Source: Paractinoplanes atraurantiacus | GTDB lineage: Bacteria; Actinomycetota; Actinomycetes; Mycobacteriales; Micromonosporaceae | Direction of reading: 5' to 3' | Assembly (NCBI RefSeq): GCF_900215205.1 | Contig: NZ_OBDY01000008.1 | Span: 186,001 to 250,000, forward strand | Length of the DNA: 64,000 nt | In this document: positions 50,552 to 58,586 of the stretch, piece by piece | Layout: each line of letters begins with the position of its first letter | Position numbering within the stretch: position 1 is the stretch's first letter | Made by a program: the position numbers and the translations under genes | Notes under the pieces: model-generated | Told to the model about the DNA's origin: nothing | What the model saw: only the letters and a program-made list of their open reading frames with translations | Database searches by the model: none

Positions 50552-51072
50552 AGATCGTCGGAACGATGCGATCGCTTGACGAGACCCGCGGTGCGGTGCG
50601 CGTCGAGGACGTCTACGACACCTCCATCGACGACCTGTGGGAGGCCTGCACCGATCCGGAACGGCTCGCCCGCTGGATCGCCAAGGTCTCCGGCGATCTG
50701 CGGGCCGGCGGCTCGTTCCACGCCGTCTTCACCAGCACCTGGTCGGGCCCCGGGCGCGTCGACGTCTGCGAGAGGCCACACCATCTGCTGGTCACCACCG
50801 GGCCCGGCACCGAGGACGAGGCCCAGATCGAGGCCTGGCTGACCGAGGAGGGCCCGGGGACGCGCCTGGTCGTCGAGGAGCGCGGCCTGCCCCGCGACCG
50901 CCTCCACTTCCACGGCGCCGGATGGCAGGCCCACCTCGAGGATCTGGCGCGGTCACTGGAGAGCGAGGCGGCGGCCGGCCCCGGACAGTGGACCGACCAG
51001 AAGCCCGAGCCGAGCTGGCGCGCGCGGTGGGCCGAGCTGACACCGGCGTACGAGCAGAAAGGCCTTGATTAG
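50548..51072 (+). CDS. SRPBCC/AHSA1-domain protein
   Basis: 174 residues. VEDVYDTSIDDLWEACTDPERLARWI is interrupted here only for naming; the pieces DLWEACTDPERLARWI and GGSFHAVFTSTW are typical of the AHSA1 fold, which binds hydrophobic ligands. GTG 50548 overlaps the ArsR stop, so translation is coupled. The ArsR protein probably controls its own operon. Immediately downstream lies the tail of a VOC gene that has lost its start. Confidence 0.85.
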   Translation: MKIVGTMRSLDETRGAVRVEDVYDTSIDDLWEACTDPERLARWIAKVSGDLRAGGSFHAVFTSTWSGPGRVDVCERPHHLLVTTGPGTEDEAQIEAWLTEEGPGTRLVVEERGLPRDRLHFHGAGWQAHLEDLARSLESEAAAGPGQWTDQKPEPSWRARWAELTPAYEQKGLD

Positions 51073-51248
51073 ACTTCTTCGTCGACGACCTCGCCGCCAC
51101 CGAGGCGCGGGTCCTCGCGGCCGGCGCCACCCGCCTCGACTTCCAGCCCAACTCCGACCACTGTTTCGTCTACGCCGACCCGGCGGGCCACCCCTTCTGC
51201 CTGTCCACCTGGGACGTGGCGCAGCTCGGCCTCGACCCGGGCGCCTGA
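51073..51248 (+). pseudogene. 3' remnant of a VOC/glyoxalase gene
   Basis: From the first bases after the AHSA1 stop, a frame encodes DFFVDDLAATEARVLAAGAT, then HCFVYADPAGHPFCLSTWD and stops at 51246-51248. This is the C-terminal half of a VOC protein. There is no start codon or N-terminal half. A deletion probably joined it to the AHSA1 gene. Confidence 0.7.
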
Positions 51249-51549
51249 CACCGGCGGAGCGGGTGGGGCACAGGTTCATGGGATCGCCGGACGCGATCAA
51301 TTCTCGCGTTATGCAAGGTCCCTGGCGTGCCGGCACTGACCTGACCATCAATGCCGCCAACGGCGCCGTGCGCCTGCCGACGGCCTGGTCGCGTACACCC
51401 AAGCCTGGGAACCTACAGCCGCCATCGTGGGTCCACCGGTGTCGACGCGGCCCGCTGCTGGCCACCGGTGACGGTGACCGTGACCAGCGACTCGGTGCGC
51501 GCCTCCACCGGCGCGGCGTCCCTGGCCCCGATCACCACGTCCAAGACCG
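51249..51549. other. Intergenic stretch with no complete gene
   Basis: The plus strand contains a short run encoding PVTVTVTSDSVRASTG without a plausible start or family; it might be a fragment of an exported or pilus-type protein, but I cannot support this. Otherwise nothing is recognised. Confidence 0.3.
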
Positions 51550-53106
51550 TCAAGGTCCAGCAGGTCTGGGCGCTGGGCCGGGGGAGTCTCCTTCCCCGGC
51601 CCAGAATCCGCAGTGATGCTCGACGGCGCTTCCCTTGTCGGTGGCCAAGGTCTCGACAAACGGGAAGACCGGCCATTGCGTACGCCCGGTGGCGGCGAAC
51701 CGGGCCCACGTGCCGACCATCCGGGCGGCCAGTTCCGGTTGCGCAGCGCCGTCCAAGTAGGTCACGTCGAAGAGGTAGGGCAGTTCGGCGCCGTGGAAGG
51801 CGCCCCACGGCAGGCCGTAGCCGGGATTGGGGCCGTCGCGCTCGGCGAACTCGTACGCATAGACCGGGTTCTTCCGTGCGAGGAGGCGGTTGCCGGCCAG
51901 CGTGGGGCAGGCCCAGATGCGGTCGGTGGCCACGGCGGCCCAGGCCAGGCCGGGTGAGGGATACGCCGCGGCGGGGTAGAGGGCGAGGACCTGGGGCTCC
52001 TGATCGCCGAAGGCCGCCCTCAGCACCTCGGCGTACCGCTCGGCGGTGACCGGGGCGGCGGCGTCGAGGCCGGCGATGAAGGCTCGATGCTCGTCGAGGT
52101 TGCTGCCCGACAAAACCGGCATGCGATGAAAAATGCCTTCCTTTAAGGCGTCGGCTGGTTCTCGGGGCAGCACGCTCGTGCCGTACGCCGGGTCGACGAA
52201 AGCACGCAGACCGGTGCCCTGCGTCTCGCGGAGCAGAGCCTCCGAGGTCTGCGACCGCAGACAGGCCAGGACGTCGTCCTGACAGCCGAGCGTTGCCGCG
52301 AGCTGGGTTCCGGCCCGCTCCACATCGTCCACCGGGGCCCATTGCGAGCCGGAGCCGATGTTGGGCAGGAAGAGCTCGGCCGGCCAGTCGGTCAGGCACG
52401 ACCCCGACTGGATGATCGCCCGCTGGAACAGCCCGGCCGAGCCCGGGGAGGTCAGCTGCGCGCACACGCTCATCCCACCGGCCGACTGGCCGGCCAGCGT
52501 CACGTTGCCGGGGTCGCCGCCGAACGCCGCCACGTTGCGCCGCACCCAGCGCAGCGCCGCCTGCTGATCCTGCAACCCGAAGGTCCCCGACCCGGCGAGC
52601 CCCGGCAGCCCGAGATAGCCGAACACCCCGAGCCGATAGTTGATGGTCACCACGACGACGCCCCGCTCGGCCAGCCGATGGGGGTCGTACAGGCTGCCCG
52701 ACCCGTTCTGGAACCCGCCACCGTGCAACCACACCATGACGGGATGCCCGCGGCGCCCGTCGAGGGGCGTGGTCACGTCGGCGTACAGGCAGTCCTCGGC
52801 GCCGCTGGACGGCTGCCCGAGGCCGGGCGCGTTCTGCGCACAAGCTTCGCCCGGCGCATCCGCCGCCCGAACACCGCGCCACGGCACGACCGGTTGCGGC
52901 GCCCGCCAGCGCCGCTCACCCGTCGGCGCCGCCGCGTAGGGCACCCCCCCGAACGTCCGATACCCGTCGTGGACCACGCCCCGGATCAGCCCGGCGTGAG
53001 TGCGGACGACGGCCTTCCCGTCAGCCACGGCGCTCGGCGGGGCGGCCGGTCCGCCGGTGAGAAGGCTCGCGGCCAGCGCGGCCACGGCCAAGGTCTTCGC
53101 TCCCAT
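51550..53106 (-). CDS. Secreted type-B carboxylesterase
   Basis: 518 residues. A signal peptide covers ~1-28 (LAVAALAASLLTGGPAA). EDCLYADV, MVWLHGGGF, and the catalytic residues Ser208 (GQSAGG), Glu339 (GSNLDEH) and His438 (GAFHGAELPY) are all in place. It hydrolyses carboxylic esters outside the cell; length is normal. A 9-bp hairpin (51575-51602) lies inside its last codons. ATG 53106 is chosen because the signal peptide starts there. It is co-directional with the SDR gene 95 nt upstream. Confidence 0.92.
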   Translation of the reverse strand: MGAKTLAVAALAASLLTGGPAAPPSAVADGKAVVRTHAGLIRGVVHDGYRTFGGVPYAAAPTGERRWRAPQPVVPWRGVRAADAPGEACAQNAPGLGQPSSGAEDCLYADVTTPLDGRRGHPVMVWLHGGGFQNGSGSLYDPHRLAERGVVVVTINYRLGVFGYLGLPGLAGSGTFGLQDQQAALRWVRRNVAAFGGDPGNVTLAGQSAGGMSVCAQLTSPGSAGLFQRAIIQSGSCLTDWPAELFLPNIGSGSQWAPVDDVERAGTQLAATLGCQDDVLACLRSQTSEALLRETQGTGLRAFVDPAYGTSVLPREPADALKEGIFHRMPVLSGSNLDEHRAFIAGLDAAAPVTAERYAEVLRAAFGDQEPQVLALYPAAAYPSPGLAWAAVATDRIWACPTLAGNRLLARKNPVYAYEFAERDGPNPGYGLPWGAFHGAELPYLFDVTYLDGAAQPELAARMVGTWARFAATGRTQWPVFPFVETLATDKGSAVEHHCGFWAGEGDSPGPAPRPAGP

Positions 53107-53201
53107 GCGAACAGCCTCACCGCTGATCGACGGGCGCGAATCAACTCTTGGATGATCAGTCGGTGGATCCGTGGCTCCACCGGCCGGTGGATGACGCGGG
53201 C

Positions 53202-54038
53202 TCAGCCGGCGTCGGTGGAAGCGGCCAGGGCCTCCTGGGGCTCGATCTGGGCGAGGCGCTCGCGCAGGGCGGTGGTCACGAACTTGTACGCGTCGGAGCC
53301 GAGGACCAGGCGCAGCGGGGCCGGGCTCTGGGCGGCGCTGTCGATGATGCGGGCGGCCATCTTGGCCGGGTCGCCCAGCGGGGGACGGCTGCGGTCCTTG
53401 GCCCCGCGGACCATGGCGGCCGGGGTGTTGTCGTACGCGGCGAGCGGGGTGGCCAGTTGCAGGCTGTCGAACCGGAACTCGGTGCGGGCGCCGCCGGGCT
53501 CGACGATGGTCATCTCGATGCCGAACGGGGCCACGTCGCGGGCGGTGCCCTCGATGAAGCCTTCGATGCCCCACTTGCCGGCGTGGTAGAGCGAGGCGCC
53601 CGGGTTGGTGGCCTGACCGCCGTAGGTGGAGATCTGGATGACCCGGCCGCCGCCCTGAGCCCGCAGGTGCGGCAGGGCGGCCCGGACCACGGCGATCGAG
53701 CCCAGCAGGTTCGTGTTGATCTGGCCGATGACCTGCTCGTCGGTCAGCTCCTCGGCCGCGCCGAACAGCCCGTAGCCGGCGTTGTTGACGACCACGTCGA
53801 TGCGGCCGAGCTCGGCGAACGCCCGGTCGACGGTCGTACGCACACCGGTCAGGTCGGTGACGTCGAGGTCGGCGACCCAGAACCGCTCGCCGTACTTCTG
53901 TTTCAGGTCGTCCACCGAGCCGGCCCGGCGGATGGTGCCGGCCACCCGGTCGCCCCGCGACAACAGCTGCTCGGTCATCTGGCGGCCGAAGCCGCTGTTG
54001 ACGCCGGTGATGAACCATGTTTTCGATGTCATGCCCAT
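53202..54038 (-). CDS. Short-chain dehydrogenase/reductase
   Basis: 278 residues of classical SDR form. The cofactor motif TGVNSGFG, the NNAGYG motif and the catalytic YHAGK (Tyr-x-x-x-Lys) with the preceding Ser (IQIST) are present. It oxidises or reduces a carbonyl/alcohol with NAD(P). GGGGAGAG sits just upstream of ATG 54038; ATG 54032 is also in frame. It is divergent from an XRE regulator, with an inverted repeat TGTTCC/GGAACA between the starts. Confidence 0.92.
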   Translation of the reverse strand: MGMTSKTWFITGVNSGFGRQMTEQLLSRGDRVAGTIRRAGSVDDLKQKYGERFWVADLDVTDLTGVRTTVDRAFAELGRIDVVVNNAGYGLFGAAEELTDEQVIGQINTNLLGSIAVVRAALPHLRAQGGGRVIQISTYGGQATNPGASLYHAGKWGIEGFIEGTARDVAPFGIEMTIVEPGGARTEFRFDSLQLATPLAAYDNTPAAMVRGAKDRSRPPLGDPAKMAARIIDSAAQSPAPLRLVLGSDAYKFVTTALRERLAQIEPQEALAASTDAG

Positions 54039-54076
54039 GACTCTCCCCGGCTCGCGGGCCCGGTGGCAGACAGAGT

Positions 54077-54099
54077 TGTTCCTGGTAGCAGCGGGAACA
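54077..54099. promoter_or_regulatory. Inverted repeat between SDR and XRE genes
   Basis: TGTTCC-N11-GGAACA dyad in the divergent promoter region. TACCGT at 54121-54127 is a fitting -10 for the XRE gene. Likely operator of the XRE regulator for the SDR gene. Confidence 0.5.
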
Positions 54100-54134
54100 G
54101 GCACCGGCCGCGGGCTTCTCGTACCGTGGAGATC

Positions 54135-54953
54135 ATGGGTACGGACAACGCGCTGGGCGACTTCCTGAGGGCACGCCGCGAGCTGGTGACGCCGCGCGAG
54201 GTGGGCCTGCCCGGCGGCGGGCTGCGCCGGGTGCCGGGGCTGCGCCGCGAAGAGGTGGCCATGCTGGCCGGGATCAGTGCCGAGTACTACCTGCGCCTGG
54301 AACAGGGCCGCGACCGTACGCCGTCGGCCCAGGTCGTCGACGCGCTGGCCCGCGTCCTGCAATTGGACGCCGAGGGAACCTCGTACCTCCTCGATCTGGC
54401 CCGGCCGAAGAGCCGGCGCCGCCCGGCGAAGGTGGCCGACAAAGTGCCGGACGGGATCGCGATGCTGCTGGGCACGCTGAACGTGCCCGCGTTCGTGGTC
54501 AACCGCTACCGCGACGTGCTGGCCGCCAACCCGCTGGCGGCCGAGCTGTCGCCGCTGATGCGGCCCGGCACCAACCGGCTGATCGTGCTCTTCACCGACC
54601 CGGCGGCCCGGCTGGCCCACCCCGACCTGGACGAGAACGTCGGCAGCGTGGTGGCGCAGTTGCGGGCCGAGATGGGCGCCGACACCGACGACCCGCGGCT
54701 GCAGTCGCTGATCGGCGAGCTGTCGCTCAAGAGCGAGCAGTTCCGCAAGCTGTGGGCCCGGCACGACATCCACCGCGGCGGCAGCGACACCGGCGTCATC
54801 CACCACCCGCGCGCCGGCGAGATGCGCCTGCGCCGCGAGAAGCTGGCCGTCATCGGCAGCGACGGCCTGCAACTGGTGATGTACCACGCCGAGCCGGGAA
54901 GCCCGGCCGCCGGCGCCCTCGCCCGGCTGGCTAGTGAGCTGGAACCCCGCTGA
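54135..54953 (+). CDS. XRE-family regulator with MmyB-like ligand domain
   Basis: 272 residues. N-terminal helix-turn-helix (LRREEVAMLAGISAEYYLRL, EQGRDRTPSAQVVDALA) and a C-terminal MmyB-like domain (VVNRYRDVLAANPLA, KLWARHDIH, GEMRLRREKLAV). Such proteins usually bind fatty-acid-like ligands and control a neighbouring SDR or oxidoreductase gene. ATG 54135 follows GGAG by a few bases. It is divergent from the SDR gene and its 3' end overlaps the convergent crotonase gene by 23 bp. Confidence 0.92.
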   Translation: MGTDNALGDFLRARRELVTPREVGLPGGGLRRVPGLRREEVAMLAGISAEYYLRLEQGRDRTPSAQVVDALARVLQLDAEGTSYLLDLARPKSRRRPAKVADKVPDGIAMLLGTLNVPAFVVNRYRDVLAANPLAAELSPLMRPGTNRLIVLFTDPAARLAHPDLDENVGSVVAQLRAEMGADTDDPRLQSLIGELSLKSEQFRKLWARHDIHRGGSDTGVIHHPRAGEMRLRREKLAVIGSDGLQLVMYHAEPGSPAAGALARLASELEPR

Positions 54954-55641
54954 ACAGCGCACGCTCTTGAGCCTGGGCCTCGGCGAACGGCAGGCGGCTG
55001 CCCATGACGATCGACTTCTTGGCCGCGGCCAGGGCCGGAGCCGGCGCTTTCGCGATGTCGCTCGCATAGGACAGCACCTCGGCCGGGAAGTCGCCGGAGA
55101 AGACGCGGCTCAGCCAGCCCACCCGCAGCGCCTCCGCCGCGCCGACCTCGCGGCCGGTCAGGATGACGTCGGCGGCGAGGCCGGGGCCGATCAGGCGGGG
55201 GAGCCGCACGCTCCCGCCGCCGCCGGGGATGATGCCGGCCGGCACCTCGGGCTGCTGGAGCCGGGCCTCGGGCGAGCCCACCCGCAGGGTGCAGGCCAGG
55301 GCGAGCTCGTGGCCGCCGCCGGAGGCCAGCCCGTCGATCGCGGCGATCGTCGGCTGGGGGATCTCCTCCAGCAGCCGCAGCGCTCGGGACCACGCCCCGC
55401 GCTCCCGCTCGGTGGCGGTGCCGTCGCCGAGCTTGGCCAGCTCGGCCAGGTCGGCGTGGTTGATGAACAGGCCCGGCGTGCCGCCGGCGAGAACGATCAG
55501 CTTGATGTCGCCGGGCTTCTCGGCGTACGTCTCGAGCAGATCGCCGAGCTCGAGGAGTCCGGCGAAGCTCATGAAAGCGTCTGGCGGATTGGCGAAGGTG
55601 AGCCGGGCGACCGGTCCGTGCTCGGAGGCGTTCCACGTCAT
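54931..55641 (-). CDS. Enoyl-CoA hydratase/isomerase family protein
   Basis: 236 residues of the crotonase family: SGGGHELALACTLRVGS, PEVPAGIIPGGGGSVRLPRL and RVGWLSRVFSGD. It is closest in this window to the enzyme at 8909-9697, though diverged. ATG 55641 (MTWNASEHG) is chosen; the longer frame to 55677 covers the regulatory site. A copy of ATAAGTC-N5-ACTGA lies 35 nt before the start, at the same distance as in the LAL gene at 36447. Confidence 0.85.
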   Translation of the reverse strand: MTWNASEHGPVARLTFANPPDAFMSFAGLLELGDLLETYAEKPGDIKLIVLAGGTPGLFINHADLAELAKLGDGTATERERGAWSRALRLLEEIPQPTIAAIDGLASGGGHELALACTLRVGSPEARLQQPEVPAGIIPGGGGSVRLPRLIGPGLAADVILTGREVGAAEALRVGWLSRVFSGDFPAEVLSYASDIAKAPAPALAAAKKSIVMGSRLPFAEAQAQERALFSGVPAH

Positions 55642-55675
55642 GGCTCCGACGCTAGGGGCGACGGCCGGCCCGGCC

Positions 55676-55692
55676 ATAAGTCAGCCGACTGA
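55676..55692. promoter_or_regulatory. ATAAGTC-N5-ACTGA site, copy 3
   Basis: ATAAGTC-AGCCG-ACTGA with AGTC/GACT dyad, upstream of the minus-strand enoyl-CoA hydratase and overlapping the stop codon of the upstream lectin-like gene. Same spacing as copies at 36482 and 39867. Confidence 0.6.
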
Positions 55693-56400
55693 CAGGCTCC
55701 AGTCGAGGATCTCCTGGGTCGAGGTCGTGCTGCCGGTCGCGCCGGTGAAACCCGCCCAGGCGCGGTCGGCGCCGACCTGGGCCGCCAGGTCGACGGTGGT
55801 GCTGATCAGCTGGCGGCCGCCGAGGTGCACGGTCAGGTTGTGGGCGCCGGCGTCGTAGGCGACGCGGACCGTGACCGGGGCGCCGAACAGTGGTGTGCCG
55901 GTCGGGGCGGCGGCCAGGTGGTAGTCCGGGTTGCCGCGCAGCACCACCCCGGCGTGGCTGGCGTCGGCGTCGCCCGGGTTGCGGAAGTCGTCCAGCTCGA
56001 CCGCGACGCTCTGCCGGATGCCGCGGTAGCCGAGACCGCCGCCCCAGCCGCCCAGGGCCCGCGGGCCGACCGCCTGCACGAGGAAGGCGACGCCGTCCGC
56101 GCCGGGTGCGTTGCCGCGCAGGTGCACACCGAAGCTGGTCTCGAACGAGCGGGTCAGGTCGATCTGCTCGCCGCCCCAGGCCGAACCGGCCTGGCGATAT
56201 CCGCCGCCGGTCAGGCGCAGCACGGAGCTGGGCGAGTCACTGGCCGACACGAAGGCGGCCGAGCCGTTGAGGCTGTAGTCGCTGAACGGGAATCCGCCCG
56301 TGGCGGCCTGTGCGGGTGCGGCCGCGGCGACGGCGGCCACGGACGCGGCGGCGGCCAGCAGACCGGCCGTCACCCGCTTGCGATGGACAGGCTGGGACAT
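55681..56400 (-). CDS. Exported lectin-like protein
   Basis: 239 residues. Signal peptide ~1-33 (AGLLAAAASVAAVAAAAPA, cleavage near AQA). The mature part resembles the L-type (legume) lectin fold: FSDYSLNGSAAFVSA, GADGVAFLVQ, SVAVELDDFRNPGD, and the closing WAGFTGATGSTTSTQEILDW. D-x-F-x-N-type residues (DDFRNPGD) fit the lectin metal site. It probably binds carbohydrate at the cell surface. It is divergent from the aldo-keto reductase gene. Confidence 0.85.
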   Translation of the reverse strand: MSQPVHRKRVTAGLLAAAASVAAVAAAAPAQAATGGFPFSDYSLNGSAAFVSASDSPSSVLRLTGGGYRQAGSAWGGEQIDLTRSFETSFGVHLRGNAPGADGVAFLVQAVGPRALGGWGGGLGYRGIRQSVAVELDDFRNPGDADASHAGVVLRGNPDYHLAAAPTGTPLFGAPVTVRVAYDAGAHNLTVHLGGRQLISTTVDLAAQVGADRAWAGFTGATGSTTSTQEILDWSLSVG

Positions 56401-56527
56401 GGTTCCGTCCTCCAGATGAGCAGTGATCGCGGGCTCAACGTAGGCCAGCCGCGGGGCTCCCGTATGCGGAATGGTTGTTTCGGTCGGCATAGTGTGGGAG
56501 GCGTTGATCGACGTGGAGGAGTGCAAC

Positions 56528-57379
56528 ATGAGCGTCGCGGCTAGCGGCACGATCGAGCTGGGCGGCAAGCGGGTCCACCGGCTCGGGTACGGGGCCATGC
56601 GGATCACCGGCCCGGGCATCTGGGGCCCGCCGGCCGACCACGACGAGGCGGTACGGGTGTTGCGCCGCTCGGCGGAGCTCGGTGTCACCTTCATCGACAC
56701 CGCCGACTCGTACGGCCCGGAGGTCTCGGAGAACCTGATCCGCGAGGCCCTGCACGACGGCAAGGGCTATGGGGATGTGGCCGTCGCGACGAAAGGCGGC
56801 TTCGCGCGGACCGGTCCCGGCGTGTGGGTCGCCCTGGGCCGCGCCGAATATCTGCGGCAGTGCATGCAGCTGTCCCTGCGGCGTCTCGGCGTCGAGCAGA
56901 TCGACCTGTGGCAGCTGCACCGCATCGACCCGAACACCCCACGCGAGGAGCAGTTCGAGGTGCTCCGCTGGTTCCTCGACGAGGGCCTGGCCAAGCAGGT
57001 CGGCCTGTCCGAGGTGACGGTCGACGACGTGAAGCAGGCGCAGGAGTTCGGCGTGCCGGTCGCCTCGGTGCAGAACCGCTACAACCTGGGCGACCGCCGG
57101 GCCGAGGAGCTGCTCGACTACTGCACCGAGCAGGGCATCGCGTTCATCCCGTGGGCGCCGGTCGACGCGGGCGCGCTGGCCCGGCCGGGCGGTCCGCTGG
57201 ACAAGGTCGCGGCGGCCCACCCCGGCAAGACGACCGGTCAGCTGGCGCTGGCCTGGCTGCTGCGCCGCTCGCCGGTGATGGTGCCGATCCCGGGCACCTC
57301 GTCGGTGGCGCACCTCGTGGAGAACTGCGCCGCGGCCGACATCGAGCTGACCGACGAGGAGTACGAGGCCCTTGTCTAG
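56528..57379 (+). CDS. Aldo-keto reductase
   Basis: 283 residues. FIDTADSYGPEVSENLI (Asp and catalytic Tyr), ATKGGF (Lys) and WQLHRID (His) make up the AKR tetrad; the C-terminal PIPGTSSVAHLVEN binds NADPH. It reduces aldehydes or ketones in the cytoplasm. GGAGGAG lies 5-7 nt before ATG 56528; the longer frame from 56471 is unlikely. The end overlaps the convergent MarR gene by 4 bp. Confidence 0.93.
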   Translation: MSVAASGTIELGGKRVHRLGYGAMRITGPGIWGPPADHDEAVRVLRRSAELGVTFIDTADSYGPEVSENLIREALHDGKGYGDVAVATKGGFARTGPGVWVALGRAEYLRQCMQLSLRRLGVEQIDLWQLHRIDPNTPREEQFEVLRWFLDEGLAKQVGLSEVTVDDVKQAQEFGVPVASVQNRYNLGDRRAEELLDYCTEQGIAFIPWAPVDAGALARPGGPLDKVAAAHPGKTTGQLALAWLLRRSPVMVPIPGTSSVAHLVENCAAADIELTDEEYEALV

Positions 57380-57876
57380 GTGCGCCGGGCGGCGAAGTGG
57401 CCGCCCGGGTCGAGGCGGGTGAGGATCGCGCCGGTGATTTCGCTGAGCTGGGTGATCTGCTCCGGGGTGAGGGCGTCGATGACGTACTCCCGAGCGGTGG
57501 CGACGTGACCCGGCGCGCTGTCCTTCACCTTCTCCCAGCCGGCGTCGGTGAGCCGGGCGTTGGTGGCCCGCCGATCCTCGGGGCAGGGAAAACGTTCGAC
57601 GAATCCGCGCGTCTCCAAACGCTGCACGACGTGGGAGAGCCGGGGGAGGGTGGCGTTGGTCATCTGGGCCAGCGCCGTCATCCGCAGCGTCTTCTGATCT
57701 GCCTCGGAGAGCATCGCGAGCACGTAGTACTCGAAGTGGCCGAGGTCGGCGTCGCGGCGTAGCTGACTCTCCAGCACCCCGGGCAGCAGCTCGAGCACGG
57801 CGGCCAGGCGGACCCAGGCGTTCAGCTCGTCGGGGGTCAGCCATCGTGTGTCCATGACCACATCATTCCACGCCAT
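57376..57876 (-). CDS. MarR-family regulator
   Basis: 166 residues with a winged helix (MTALAQMTNATLPRLSHVVQ, then RLETRGFVERFPCPEDRRAT). ATG 57876 lies 4 nt from a GTTGNNNCAAC dyad; ATG 57855 is an in-frame alternative with the same lack of a Shine-Dalgarno. It is divergent from the NADP reductase gene and probably represses both through the paired dyads. Confidence 0.9.
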   Translation of the reverse strand: MAWNDVVMDTRWLTPDELNAWVRLAAVLELLPGVLESQLRRDADLGHFEYYVLAMLSEADQKTLRMTALAQMTNATLPRLSHVVQRLETRGFVERFPCPEDRRATNARLTDAGWEKVKDSAPGHVATAREYVIDALTPEQITQLSEITGAILTRLDPGGHFAARRT

Positions 57877-57925
57877 TAGTTGTTGCTACAACCTCGGCCC
57901 GATGCGATAGTTGTAGCAACAACCA
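57877..57925. promoter_or_regulatory. Paired MarR operators
   Basis: GTTGCTACAAC (57882-57892) and GTTGTAGCAAC (57910-57920) are dyads of form GTTG-N3-CAAC and are the 13-bp mirror image of each other (TTGTTGCTACAAC versus GTTGTAGCAACAA). They fill the gap between the divergent MarR and reductase starts. Confidence 0.85.
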
Positions 57926-57943
57926 ATGAGGGAGATGGTCCAG

Positions 57944-58519
57944 ATGGCACACGTCAGCATCATCGGCACCGGCAACATGGGTGCGGCGATCGCGAACCTG
58001 GTCACCAAGGGCGGCAACACCGTCGAGACCTTCACCAGCTCCGACGTGGCCAAACCGGTCACCGGCGAGATCGTCGTGCTGGCCGTGCCCCACGCGGCCG
58101 TCGCCGGCATCATCGCCGAGCGCGCCGGCCAGCTCGCGGGCAAGGTCGTCGTCGACATCACCAACCCGGTCGACTTCGCCACCTTCGACGACCTGGTCGT
58201 CCCGGCCGACAGCTCGGCCGCCGCCGGCATCGCCTCCGCCCTGCCCACGGCGCGCGTGGTCAAGGCCTTCAACACCAATTTCGCCGGTACGCTCGTCGCC
58301 GGCACCAACGGCACCGAGCCGACCACCGTCCTCATCGCCGGCGACGACGCCGACGCCAAGGCCCTGCTGGCCGGCGTGGTCACCGCGGCCGGCCTGCGCG
58401 CCGTCGACGCCGGCGCCCTCAAGCGGGCCCGCGAGCTCGAGTCCCTCGGCTTCCTGCAGATCGGCCTGGCCGCCGCCGAGAAGGTCTCCTGGACGGGCGG
58501 ATTCGCGGTCGTCGCCTGA
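57944..58519 (+). CDS. NADP(H)-binding reductase (F420-dependent NADP reductase-like)
   Basis: 191 residues. The N-terminal VSIIGTGNMGAAIANLV is a Rossmann motif; VVLAVPHAAVAGII, VVDITNPVDF and VKAFNTNFAGTLV follow the F420H2:NADP+ oxidoreductase-like pattern. It probably transfers hydride between NADP and another cofactor or substrate. ATG 57944 is chosen over 57926 since the fold starts there and AGGGAGA lies upstream. Controlled by the divergent MarR. Confidence 0.88.
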   Translation: MAHVSIIGTGNMGAAIANLVTKGGNTVETFTSSDVAKPVTGEIVVLAVPHAAVAGIIAERAGQLAGKVVVDITNPVDFATFDDLVVPADSSAAAGIASALPTARVVKAFNTNFAGTLVAGTNGTEPTTVLIAGDDADAKALLAGVVTAAGLRAVDAGALKRARELESLGFLQIGLAAAEKVSWTGGFAVVA

Positions 58520-58532
58520 CGGCTCCACCCCC

Positions 58533-58558
58533 GGGGTGGTACGCCGTCGTGCCACCCC
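58533..58558 (+). terminator. Terminator after the NADP reductase gene
   Basis: An 11-bp stem GGGGTGGTACG / CGTGCCACCCC (one G-T pair) with loop CCGT, 13 nt after the stop codon. Confidence 0.7.
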
Positions 58559-58586
58559 GCAAGCGGATGGACCTACCGTCGGCGAC

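Noticed and set aside
51575..51602. Hairpin GGGCCGGGG / CCCCGGCCC
   Set aside because: It lies inside the last codons of the carboxylesterase gene, so a terminator role is unclear.
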